Below are positions 8,378 through 15,579 of a stretch of DNA of 44,192 nucleotides, piece by piece (positions within the stretch are counted from its first letter, which is position 1; every line of letters starts with the position of its first letter). Source of the DNA: Bacteroidales bacterium. Lineage in GTDB: Bacteria > Bacteroidota > Bacteroidia > Bacteroidales > ML635J-15. Under the pieces are notes generated by a model that had not been told where the DNA came from, searched no databases, and saw nothing but the letters and a program-made list of their open reading frames with translations. The stretch covers positions 1-44,192 of the forward strand of contig JAQVOR010000011.1 of assembly GCA_028702535.1 (NCBI GenBank). Reading direction: 5' to 3'. Made by a program: the position numbers and the translations under genes.

Positions 8378-9001
8378 ATGCTACCTGAAAAAACAGTTGA
8401 AAGATTAAGCATGTATCGCCGAGTCTTACAAACATATCAAGATAATAAAAGTGAATTTATTTATTCACATGAACTTGCAAGTCTTTTGCATTTAACCCCT
8501 GTACAAGTGCGTCGCGATATTATGCTAATAGGTTATACTGGCACTCAGAGAAAAGGGTATTCTGTTAGAGAACTAATCGAAAAAATTAGTCAAATATTAG
8601 ACGGCGGGGCACAAATAAATGCTGTTATCGTTGGTATGGGGCATCTTGGTAAAGCCATTACCAATTATTTTAACTCAAAACGCAGTAAAATTGAAATTGT
8701 TGCAGCGTTTGAAAATGATGCTACAAAAATTAATAGGATTATTTCAGGAATTAAATCCTATCACACCGATAGCCTCGAAACAATTCTCGAAGACACTCAT
8801 GCTACAATTGCCATACTTTCACTTTCGCCTCCCGAAGCACAAGATATTACAGACCGACTTGTGTTCGCAGGAATAAAAGGAATACTCAATTTTACTTCAA
8901 TTCCGCTTAATGTACCAGAAGATGTCTTTCTTGAAAACTACGACATGGTTACATCAATAGAAAAAGTTGCTTACTTTGTAAAAGAAAAAATAAAAAAATG
9001 A
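8378..9001 (+). CDS. rex: Redox-sensing transcriptional repressor Rex
   Basis: The 207-aa protein has the two Rex domains. The N-terminal winged helix carries the signature PVQVRRDIMLIGYTG (41-55) and GYSVREL. The C-terminal Rossmann domain has the NAD(H)-binding motif VIVGMGHLG (83-91), followed by a domain-swap helix near the C-terminus. Rex represses anaerobic fermentation, hydrogenase and NADH-recycling genes when NAD+ is high and leaves DNA when NADH rises. Here the gene sits inside an operon of NADH-linked Fe-S proteins, and two Rex-like palindromes cover that operon's promoter, so negative autoregulation is likely. The gene overlaps ribF by 4 nt (ATGA). Confidence 0.95.
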   Translation: MLPEKTVERLSMYRRVLQTYQDNKSEFIYSHELASLLHLTPVQVRRDIMLIGYTGTQRKGYSVRELIEKISQILDGGAQINAVIVGMGHLGKAITNYFNSKRSKIEIVAAFENDATKINRIISGIKSYHTDSLETILEDTHATIAILSLSPPEAQDITDRLVFAGIKGILNFTSIPLNVPEDVFLENYDMVTSIEKVAYFVKEKIKK

Positions 9002-9900
9002 AGATTCATTATAATTTTGACAATTTTGGGGAAATAAAGAATCCAGTTGTTACAACTGGAACTTTTGACGGGGTGCATGTTGGTCATGCAATTATTATAG
9101 CAAGATTAAATCAACTTGCAAAAGAAATTAATGGAGAATCTGTATTAATCACTTTTCATCCACATCCAAGAAAAGTACTGTTTCCAGATAAATCAAAAGA
9201 TCTAAAATTGATAAATACGCAAAATGAAAAGGCGAGAATGCTTGCTAAAACCCAATTAGACCATCTTTTTATTATTGATTTTACTCTCAATTTTGCACAA
9301 ATAAGTTCACAATCTTTTGTAAATGATATACTCTTAGATAAGCTAAAAGCAAAAGTTATTGTTGTAGGTTTTAATCATCATTTTGGACACAACCGCGAAG
9401 GAGATTACGACTATTTGTATGAGCTAAGCAAACAACGTAACTTTACTGTCGAAGAAATTCCGCAACAAGACATCGAAAACGAAGCTGTAAGCTCAACACG
9501 AATTCGAAAAGCAATTTTCGAAGGACAAATAATGAAAGCAAATGCGTATCTCGACCATCAGTATTTTCTTATGGGTAAATTAAGTGAACTAAATAATACA
9601 AATAGACAGGGACTTAATGGTAAAATCGATATAGAGGAAAACGAAAAACTTATTCCGCCCTATGGACGATATGCTGCAAAATTAGAGCAAGACGATAAAA
9701 TTCATTACTGTTTTTGCGAAATATTTAAGCAATCCGAAAATACTGTTGTAAAAATATTCATCACAGATAAAGAGGTTAATTTATCAGAAAATTATGCAAA
9801 TTTGTATTTTTATAAAAAACTTAGAACTTACAATGGAGATGATGATTATTCATTAGGACGCATTGAAGACATAGAATTATTAGACGAATTAATTTTTTAA
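8998..9900 (+). CDS. ribF: RibF-like FMN adenylyltransferase with degenerate riboflavin kinase half
   Basis: The 300-aa protein looks like bifunctional RibF, which makes FMN and FAD. The N-terminal adenylyltransferase half is well conserved: TGTFDGVHVGH (20-30), ITFHPHPRKVL (51-61), GFNHHFGHNREGDY (124-137) and SSTRIRKAI (165-173). The C-terminal region (about 190-300) corresponds to the riboflavin kinase barrel, but the hallmark PTAN phosphate-binding motif and the NIGxxPT motif are missing; only a PPYGRYA-like segment remains. The kinase activity is therefore doubtful, and the protein may be an FAD synthetase only. It overlaps rex by 4 nt. Placement in an operon of flavin-dependent oxidoreductases suggests a dedicated cofactor supply. 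A canonical ribF elsewhere in the genome would be expected. Confidence 0.85.
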   Translation: MKIHYNFDNFGEIKNPVVTTGTFDGVHVGHAIIIARLNQLAKEINGESVLITFHPHPRKVLFPDKSKDLKLINTQNEKARMLAKTQLDHLFIIDFTLNFAQISSQSFVNDILLDKLKAKVIVVGFNHHFGHNREGDYDYLYELSKQRNFTVEEIPQQDIENEAVSSTRIRKAIFEGQIMKANAYLDHQYFLMGKLSELNNTNRQGLNGKIDIEENEKLIPPYGRYAAKLEQDDKIHYCFCEIFKQSENTVVKIFITDKEVNLSENYANLYFYKKLRTYNGDDDYSLGRIEDIELLDELIF

Positions 9901-9921
9901 TCATTAAAATTAACAAACGAT

Positions 9922-11235
9922 ATGAAAATATCAATTATTGGAACCGGTTATGTAGGATTAGTGTCGGGGGCATGCTTTGCCGAGATGGGCGTTATAACAT
10001 CATGTCTTGATATTGACAAAAACAAAATAGAAAACCTCAAAAAAGGTATTATGCCAATTTGGGAGCCAGGTCTTGAAACAATGGTAAAACGAAATTTCGA
10101 GAAACACAGACTTAGTTTTACCACTAATATTACAGAAAGCATAAAAGATGCACAAGCGGTTTTTATTGCAGTTGGCACTCCTCCTGATGAAGACGGCAGT
10201 GCAGATTTACAGTATGTTTTATCGGTTGCTCGGGAAATCGGGAAAAATATGGACCACTATATGGTGATAATAACCAAAAGCACTGTACCAATAGGAACTT
10301 CCGAAAAAGTTCGTAAAACAATACAAGATGAACTTAATAAAAGAAATGAAGACATCGAATTTGATATAGCTTCTAATCCTGAGTTCCTCAAAGAAGGAGA
10401 TGCTATTGATGATTGTTTGCATCCAGACAGAATTGTAGTTGGTATCGACAGCGAGAAAGCCAAAGATATTATCGAAAGATTGTATAAACCTTTTGTATTA
10501 AACGGACACCCAATAATTTATATGGATATTCCATCGGCAGAACTAACAAAATATACTGCAAATGCTTTATTGGCGACCAAAATATCTTTTATGAACGATA
10601 TTGCTAATTTTTGTGAAATTGTTGGGGCAGACATTAATGCGGTTCGCCGTGGGATTGGTACAGACAAAAGAATTGGACCATATTTTATATATGCTGGCAC
10701 AGGTTATGGTGGCTCGTGTTTTCCAAAAGATGTTAAAGCAATAATCAAAACAGCCGACGAAAAAGGCTACTCCTTAGAAATATTAAAATCTGTCGAAAAC
10801 GTCAATAACAGACAAAAGGAAAGTTTGTACCATAAGGCTATTAAGCATTTTAACGGAGATCTTAAAGGAAAAAAAATCGTTCTGTGGGGATTATCATTTA
10901 AGCCAAACACAGACGACATGCGCGAAGCTCCTGCACTTGTACTAATTGACAAACTTACAGCTAAAGGAGCAAATGTGTTTGCTTATGACCCAGTTGCAAT
11001 GGACGAGGCAAAACGAATACTCGGAGATAAAATAAAATTCGTGAATGATCCTTATGAAGCATTAAACAATGCTGATGCACTTATGTTAGTAACAGAATGG
11101 ACAGAGTTTAGAATACTAAACTATCCAAAAATGCAAAATATGAAAGAGAAATTAATCCTTGATGGAAGAAACATTTACGATCCCGAAGAGGTCAGACAAC
11201 AAGGTTTCGTTTATTATAGTATTGGGAGACAATAA
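9922..11235 (+). CDS. ugd: UDP-glucose 6-dehydrogenase
   Basis: The 437-aa protein has full length for the UDP-glucose/GDP-mannose dehydrogenase family, which oxidises UDP-glucose to UDP-glucuronate with two NAD+. The N-terminal Rossmann motif is IIGTGYVGLVSGACFAEMG. The central domain has NPEFLKEGDAI and the catalytic cysteine (about residue 266) in GTGYGGSCFPKD. The C-terminal UDP-binding domain begins around LWGLSFKPNTDDMREAP. Nothing is missing. It is unusual company for hydrogenase-like and sensor genes. The 21-nt gap before it is the largest inside the operon, and the next gene follows after 2 nt. It is an NADH-generating enzyme, so co-control by Rex is conceivable, but capsule or glycan precursor supply is the known role. 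Confidence 0.94.
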   Translation: MKISIIGTGYVGLVSGACFAEMGVITSCLDIDKNKIENLKKGIMPIWEPGLETMVKRNFEKHRLSFTTNITESIKDAQAVFIAVGTPPDEDGSADLQYVLSVAREIGKNMDHYMVIITKSTVPIGTSEKVRKTIQDELNKRNEDIEFDIASNPEFLKEGDAIDDCLHPDRIVVGIDSEKAKDIIERLYKPFVLNGHPIIYMDIPSAELTKYTANALLATKISFMNDIANFCEIVGADINAVRRGIGTDKRIGPYFIYAGTGYGGSCFPKDVKAIIKTADEKGYSLEILKSVENVNNRQKESLYHKAIKHFNGDLKGKKIVLWGLSFKPNTDDMREAPALVLIDKLTAKGANVFAYDPVAMDEAKRILGDKIKFVNDPYEALNNADALMLVTEWTEFRILNYPKMQNMKEKLILDGRNIYDPEEVRQQGFVYYSIGRQ

Positions 11236-11237
11236 AT

Positions 11238-11489
11238 ATGGACAATAAAATACAAATAACAATTTGTTTAGGCTCATCGTGTTTTAGCCGTAAAAACCGT
11301 GATGTAGTATCTGCCCTACAAGAGTATATTAGTAATAACAAGCTTGACAATGACGTACACCTTAAAGGCGGACATTGCTTTGGAAAATGTAGTTTAGGCC
11401 CAATTATGTTCGTTGAAGAAGATATTTATCACGAAATTACGCCACAAAAAGCCATTGCAATTGTAGAAACATATCTGAATAAAAAGTAA
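11238..11489 (+). CDS. Small thioredoxin-like [2Fe-2S] ferredoxin (NuoE C-terminal type)
   Basis: The 83-aa protein consists only of the thioredoxin-fold [2Fe-2S] domain. Ligands are C-x4-C (CLGSSC, near residues 11-16) and C-x3-C (CFGKC), the same spacing as NuoE and the first gene of the operon. It lacks the NuoE N-terminal helical bundle. Small proteins of this type commonly precede hydrogenase-like PAS proteins and SpoIIE phosphatases in clostridial sensory hydrogenase clusters (recollection of published neighbourhoods). It is probably the electron-transfer partner of the next gene product, which starts 1 nt after its stop. Confidence 0.85.
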   Translation: MDNKIQITICLGSSCFSRKNRDVVSALQEYISNNKLDNDVHLKGGHCFGKCSLGPIMFVEEDIYHEITPQKAIAIVETYLNKK

Positions 11490-11490
11490 T

Positions 11491-13353
11491 ATGCAAAATA
11501 AACCATTGATAAGCATCGACAAAGAATTGTGTACTCACTGTTACGCTTGCGTAAGGGCTTGCCCAACTAAAGCTATTACAACAGGGTCTAAATCAAGCGA
11601 TATTATAATAAATCACGATAGATGTATTGGTTGTGGCAATTGTTATGTCAGTTGTGGACCCAAAGCGATTAAATATGCACAATCAATTGAAGAAGTCTCC
11701 AAACATCTATCAGATAAAAATAAATGCATCGCAATAGTTGACCCATCGATTGCATCAGAATTTCCCGACATCTCTGATTATCGTAATTTTGTAGGTATGT
11801 TCAGAGCATTAGGTTTCGATTATGTAAACGAGATTTCTTTCGGAGCCGATCTTATTGCAGCAAAATACAAAGAAACTTTTACAGATTTTAAAGGCAAATA
11901 TATAATTACAGCAAATTGTCCTCCTGTTTACGAATATATCGAGAAGTTTCAGCCAAACATAACAGATTCTATTGCTAAATTGGATAGCCCGATGATAGCA
12001 ACCGCTAAAGTTATGCGTGAAATACACGGAGACCAAGCAATAATAGTTGCAATAAGCTCTTGTTTAGCACAAAAAAAAGAGATTTTACGATATAATGGAC
12101 TCATAAATGAACATATTGGCTTCGAAGAGCTTCGTACTATGTTCAAATCAAACAATATTTATGAAAATTCTGTTGAATTTAGCGAATTTGACCAACCAAT
12201 AGGCTCCAAAGGATCACTTTTTCCAATAAGTAGAGGAATACTTGATGCCGCCGATATAGATCATACGCCAGGAAAATCAAAAATTATTACACGAGAAGGA
12301 CCAGATAACTTTGTGAAAAACATACTTGATTTTGCAAATTATAATGAAATTAAGCATCACCTGAATATTTTTTACTGTTACGGGTGTAATATGGGACCTT
12401 GCTCCTCTTATACATCAAGTTATCTGTTAAATCACAGCCAAGTGATTAATTATTACAACAAACGACAAGAACTTCTTGATGAAGAAACATGGAATAAAAA
12501 TATTAAAAAATATTTAAAACTTGACTTCACTCGCAATTATACAATAGACGACCAACGAATAGCTCCGCCTTCCGATAAAAAAATTAAAGAAGTTCTAAAA
12601 TTACTTGGAAAAGATATATATACCGATGTAGGGTGCAAAAGTTGTGGATACGATAATTGCTTCGAGTTTGCAAGTGATGTCGCAAAAGACTTAGTAAAAC
12701 CAGAGATGTGCATTAGTTTCACTTTAAAAAACAGACAAGAATTTATAAATAAACTAACTGCAACAAATATAAAACTTGCCGAAACACAAAAAGCATTAGA
12801 AGTGTCCGAAGCCAAGTTGCGTAAGGATCATGCTAATGTGAAAGAAAGCATGTCCTTGACAAAAGCTATACTCGAAAAAATCCCCTCGGGTGTTGTTATT
12901 GTTGATGATAAACTAAAAATCATACAATCCAACACACAATTTATTGAACTAATTGGTAAAGAAGCGAAAGAAATAAACGAGATAATACCTGGTTTAATCA
13001 ATGCCGATATTAAAACTTTATTGCCACATCAAATATATCAGCTTTTTAGTTTTGTTATTCAGAAAAACGATAATGTAGAAAATAAAGATATCGAATTTGA
13101 AGATAAATTACTAAATATCTCTGTGTTTCCAATAAAAAAAGGGAAAATCATCGGAGCGGTTTTTAAAAATCTATATCAACCCGAAATAAGAAAAGAAGAG
13201 GTAATAGCACGTATCAACGATGTTATTGAAAAAAACTTAGGAATGGTTCAAAAGATAGGATTTTTACTAGGCGAGGGAGCCTCCGAGACAGAAAGAATGC
13301 TAAATAGTATCATTCACTCGTATGACAGCAACAAAAATGAGGAAGAAAAATAA
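11491..13353 (+). CDS. Sensory [FeFe]-hydrogenase-like protein with PAS domain
   Basis: The 620-aa protein has two [4Fe-4S] motifs (CTHCYACVRAC from C14; CIGCGNCYVSC from C45), a hydrogenase-like domain (about 70-330) and a PF04060-type Fe-S motif (C382, C385, C390, C407). A coiled coil (about 415-455) and a PAS domain (about 458-565, starting ILEKIPSGVVIVDD) follow, then a helical tail. H-cluster-region motifs are weak: ANCPP (C143), SSCLAQKKE (C191, with Gln in place of the conserved Lys) and FYCYGCNMGPC (C296, C299). The last pair is C-x2-C instead of C-x3-C, so a canonical H-cluster is doubtful. No transmembrane segment or kinase is present. It lies 2 nt before the SpoIIE phosphatase, its likely signalling output. 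Inference: a redox or H2 sensor. Confidence 0.85.
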   Translation: MQNKPLISIDKELCTHCYACVRACPTKAITTGSKSSDIIINHDRCIGCGNCYVSCGPKAIKYAQSIEEVSKHLSDKNKCIAIVDPSIASEFPDISDYRNFVGMFRALGFDYVNEISFGADLIAAKYKETFTDFKGKYIITANCPPVYEYIEKFQPNITDSIAKLDSPMIATAKVMREIHGDQAIIVAISSCLAQKKEILRYNGLINEHIGFEELRTMFKSNNIYENSVEFSEFDQPIGSKGSLFPISRGILDAADIDHTPGKSKIITREGPDNFVKNILDFANYNEIKHHLNIFYCYGCNMGPCSSYTSSYLLNHSQVINYYNKRQELLDEETWNKNIKKYLKLDFTRNYTIDDQRIAPPSDKKIKEVLKLLGKDIYTDVGCKSCGYDNCFEFASDVAKDLVKPEMCISFTLKNRQEFINKLTATNIKLAETQKALEVSEAKLRKDHANVKESMSLTKAILEKIPSGVVIVDDKLKIIQSNTQFIELIGKEAKEINEIIPGLINADIKTLLPHQIYQLFSFVIQKNDNVENKDIEFEDKLLNISVFPIKKGKIIGAVFKNLYQPEIRKEEVIARINDVIEKNLGMVQKIGFLLGEGASETERMLNSIIHSYDSNKNEEEK

Positions 13354-13355
13354 AC

Positions 13356-14540
13356 ATGGCTGAAAATCTTTACATAGAAGTAGATGTTAAACAAATAAAT
13401 CATGAAAATGAAAAAATTTGTGGCGATGTCTTTCTTAAACGCCGCATAAAAGAAGATAACCGAATTATTGCAGTTTTAAGCGATGGAATGGGACATGGAG
13501 TTAAAGCTAATGTATTGGCAACACTCACTTCGACAATGGCATTAAACTTTACTACAGAGCATCGAAAACCAGAACGAATCGCTGAGATCATTATGAACAC
13601 TTTGCCAGTTTGTAGCGAAAGAAGAATTTCATACTCAACTTTTACGGTTGCGGATCTTGAAATTGACGGAAAGGTGCATTTGTTAGAATACGATAACCCT
13701 CCAGCTTTAGTTTTTCGCAATAATCAAATCTTACAGCTCACAAGAGAGGTTATCGAAATGAAAACTCCTCAACATCAAGGAAAAAAACTAACATTTACAA
13801 GTTTTTATCCCAAATTATACGACCGCATTGTGTTTTTTAGCGATGGGGTTACACAATCTGGTATGGGTACCGAAAAATATCCGTTTGGCTGGGAAAACTC
13901 CAATATTGAAGAGTACATTCTACGATTATTAGAAAACAACAAAGATATTTCGGCTGGCAAACTCGCCGAAAAAGTTGTTAATAAAGCAGTTGCAAACGAT
14001 ATTTATAAATCCAAAGACGATACTTCATGTGCCTCAATATATTTTAGAGAGCCTCGAAAACTTTTGATAGTTACTGGACCTCCTATTGAAAGATCGAGCG
14101 ATAAGGAATTAGCCCAAATCGTTAAAAATTATAATGGCAAAAAAATTATTTCGGGAGGCTCTACAACCGACCTTGTCGCAAGAGAACTAAAATTAAAAGT
14201 AACAGATTCGTTGGATTTTCTTGATCCAGAACTTCCGCCAATATCATACATGGAAGGAATAGACTTAGTTACCGAAGGCATACTTACGCTCAACAAAGTT
14301 TGGAAAATCCTTACAGCTATGGCACACGATTTTGTCCCTGGCAAAGGTCCAGCCGACCAAATTGTAAAACTTATTATGCAAAGTGACCATATTGATATTA
14401 TTGTAGGGACCAAAATAAACGAAGCCCATCAAGACCCAAATGTACCTGTTGATCTTGAAATAAGACGTACAATTGCAGGTAGAGTCGCTAATGTTTTAGA
14501 ATGTAAATTGCTAAAACATATTACGCTAAGACACATTTAA
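13356..14540 (+). CDS. SpoIIE-family PP2C-type phosphatase
   Basis: The 394-aa protein contains a SpoIIE/PP2C phosphatase domain in its first ~220 residues. The metal-binding motif is VLSDGMGHG, with further motifs FFSDGVTQSGMG and a KSKDDTSCASIYF aspartate pair. The C-terminal ~170 residues (from about KLLIVTGPP) form an additional domain typical of phosphatases that accompany sensory hydrogenase proteins; its role is unknown to me. Such enzymes dephosphorylate Ser/Thr-phosphorylated proteins, classically anti-sigma factor antagonists, but no STAS or anti-sigma gene is in the window. It is the last gene of the operon, 2 nt after the PAS-containing sensor, and is followed by a hairpin. Confidence 0.88.
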   Translation: MAENLYIEVDVKQINHENEKICGDVFLKRRIKEDNRIIAVLSDGMGHGVKANVLATLTSTMALNFTTEHRKPERIAEIIMNTLPVCSERRISYSTFTVADLEIDGKVHLLEYDNPPALVFRNNQILQLTREVIEMKTPQHQGKKLTFTSFYPKLYDRIVFFSDGVTQSGMGTEKYPFGWENSNIEEYILRLLENNKDISAGKLAEKVVNKAVANDIYKSKDDTSCASIYFREPRKLLIVTGPPIERSSDKELAQIVKNYNGKKIISGGSTTDLVARELKLKVTDSLDFLDPELPPISYMEGIDLVTEGILTLNKVWKILTAMAHDFVPGKGPADQIVKLIMQSDHIDIIVGTKINEAHQDPNVPVDLEIRRTIAGRVANVLECKLLKHITLRHI

Positions 14541-14543
14541 TTA

Positions 14544-14592
14544 AAGGTGGCTTCAAGACATTTCGGCTTATACCGAAACCCTCAGCCACCTT
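14544..14592 (+). terminator. Nested hairpin after the hydrogenase-like operon
   Basis: Perfect 9-bp arms AAGGTGGCT (14544-14552) and AGCCACCTT (14584-14592) enclose a second hairpin with arms TTTCGG and CCGAAA around a 6-nt loop. It begins 3 nt after the stop of the SpoIIE-type gene. There is no long U tract on either side, so termination strength is uncertain. It sits between convergent transcription units. Confidence 0.5.
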
Positions 14593-14636
14593 AAATTATA
14601 TATGTTCTTAATGTTTCAAAAACTTACGAAGTGAGC

Positions 14637-14677
14637 GACTTGTGCTGAGCGGAGTCGAAGTACGCGAACGACAAGTC
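14637..14677. repeat. REP-like palindromic repeat
   Basis: Arms GACTTGT (14637-14643) and ACAAGTC (14671-14677) enclose a GC-rich core that includes GCTGAGCGGAGTCGAAGT. I recall this core as a recurrent extragenic motif in many bacterial genomes, including Bacteroidota. It is much richer in G+C than its surroundings and lies between convergent operons, as REP elements often do. Copy number cannot be judged from one window. Confidence 0.5.
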
Positions 14678-14704
14678 AAAACTCTTCACTCTTTTTCTTA
14701 CACT

Positions 14705-14754
14705 TGACTATTTCTGACCATTTCTGACGGTGCAGCCTCTTGACCATTTATGAC
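14705..14754. repeat. Phased TGAC decamer repeats
   Basis: TGAC occurs at 14705, 14715, 14725, 14741 and 14751. The units TGACTATTTC, TGACCATTTC and TGACCATTTA are near-identical decamers. The 10-nt spacing puts them on the same helical face. No function is known to me. Confidence 0.4.
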
Positions 14755-14760
14755 CTCTTT

Positions 14761-14816
14761 TCCCAACTCCCAATTCCCAACTCCTCACTCCCAACTCCCA
14801 ACTCCTCACTCCCAAC
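14761..14816. repeat. C-rich heptanucleotide tandem array
   Basis: Eight consecutive 7-nt units are in strict register: TCCCAAC five times, TCCTCAC twice and TCCCAAT once. A further degenerate unit follows. The array is strongly strand-asymmetric (almost no G on this strand) in an AT-rich genome and ends just after the batC stop codon. It resembles the short tandem heptamer repeats described in cyanobacteria in form only. Confidence 0.75.
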
Positions 14817-14825
14817 TCTCCTATC

Positions 14826-15554
14826 CTACCAATCTTTTTCAACAATTCGTTGCTGCATTTTAAATTTTTCTTTCTTTACTTTATCTTGCACGTCTTTTTC
14901 TTGTTGTTGTAGTGATTCTAAGAAGCGTTCCATTTCTTCGCGGGTCATTTCGTTATCTTTTGGTTGAGGCTGTTTTTGCTGTTCTTGTTTCTGCGCTTCA
15001 TTTTGCTGATCCTCATTTCCTTTACTTTCATCTTTATTCTCATCGCCCTCTTTTTTATCTTTCTGATCCTGATTATCTTCACCCTCGCCATCGCCTTGCT
15101 CTTGGTCTTGTTGCTGCTGCTGTTGTTGCTGCTCTTTTACTTTTGTTGCAACTGCCATATTATAACGGCTCATATCATGTTCAGGATCCATACGCAATGA
15201 ATTTCGGTAAGCTTCAATACTTTTCTTATAATCGGCTGCCTGAAGATATGAATTACCAATATTATAAAACGCATCGGCTTTTTCCTTTTTGGAACCTGTC
15301 ATTTTAAGAAAGTTTTCGTAATTCATTGCCGACTCATTAAACATGCCATTCCGATATTGAGATGCACCAATATTATTTAATAGTTGATGAGACTCTGGAT
15401 TTATTTTATAGGCTTTTTTATAATTAAGAGCCGATTTGTCAAAATCTTTGGTATTATAATATTCATTTCCTTCACGAATAATTTTTCGTTCTTCCTGCGC
15501 ATTAGTAAAAATTGTCAGGCTTAACAACAATAATAATATATATATATACTTCAT
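14826..15554 (-). CDS. batC: BatC-like TPR protein
   Basis: The 242-aa protein starts with a signal peptide (MKYIYILLLLLSLTIFTNAQ), followed by about three tetratricopeptide repeats (30-150; for example YYNTKDFDKSALNYKKAYKI and YRNSLRMDPEHDMSRYNMAV). A low-complexity tail is rich in Gln, Glu, Asp and Lys, and there is a short helical end. This matches BatC of the Bacteroides aerotolerance cluster, a periplasmic TPR partner of the VWA proteins BatA and BatB. It is the last gene of the minus-strand operon, 25 nt after batB. The polyglutamine run and acidic tail are typical of the family. BatD and BatE do not follow; instead the heptamer array begins directly after the stop. Confidence 0.82.
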   Translation of the reverse strand: MKYIYILLLLLSLTIFTNAQEERKIIREGNEYYNTKDFDKSALNYKKAYKINPESHQLLNNIGASQYRNGMFNESAMNYENFLKMTGSKKEKADAFYNIGNSYLQAADYKKSIEAYRNSLRMDPEHDMSRYNMAVATKVKEQQQQQQQQDQEQGDGEGEDNQDQKDKKEGDENKDESKGNEDQQNEAQKQEQQKQPQPKDNEMTREEMERFLESLQQQEKDVQDKVKKEKFKMQQRIVEKDW

Positions 15555-15579
15555 AAACTTTTAAATATTTTATATGTTT

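Noticed and set aside
14761-14816. Possible CRISPR-like array
   Set aside because: The unit is 7 nt, contiguous and without spacers; it is a simple tandem repeat.
14740-15307. Plus-strand ORFs at 14740-14967, 14912-15307 and 14964-15200
   Set aside because: They read through the heptamer repeats and the antisense of batC; the minus-strand frame has a signal peptide, TPRs and family match.
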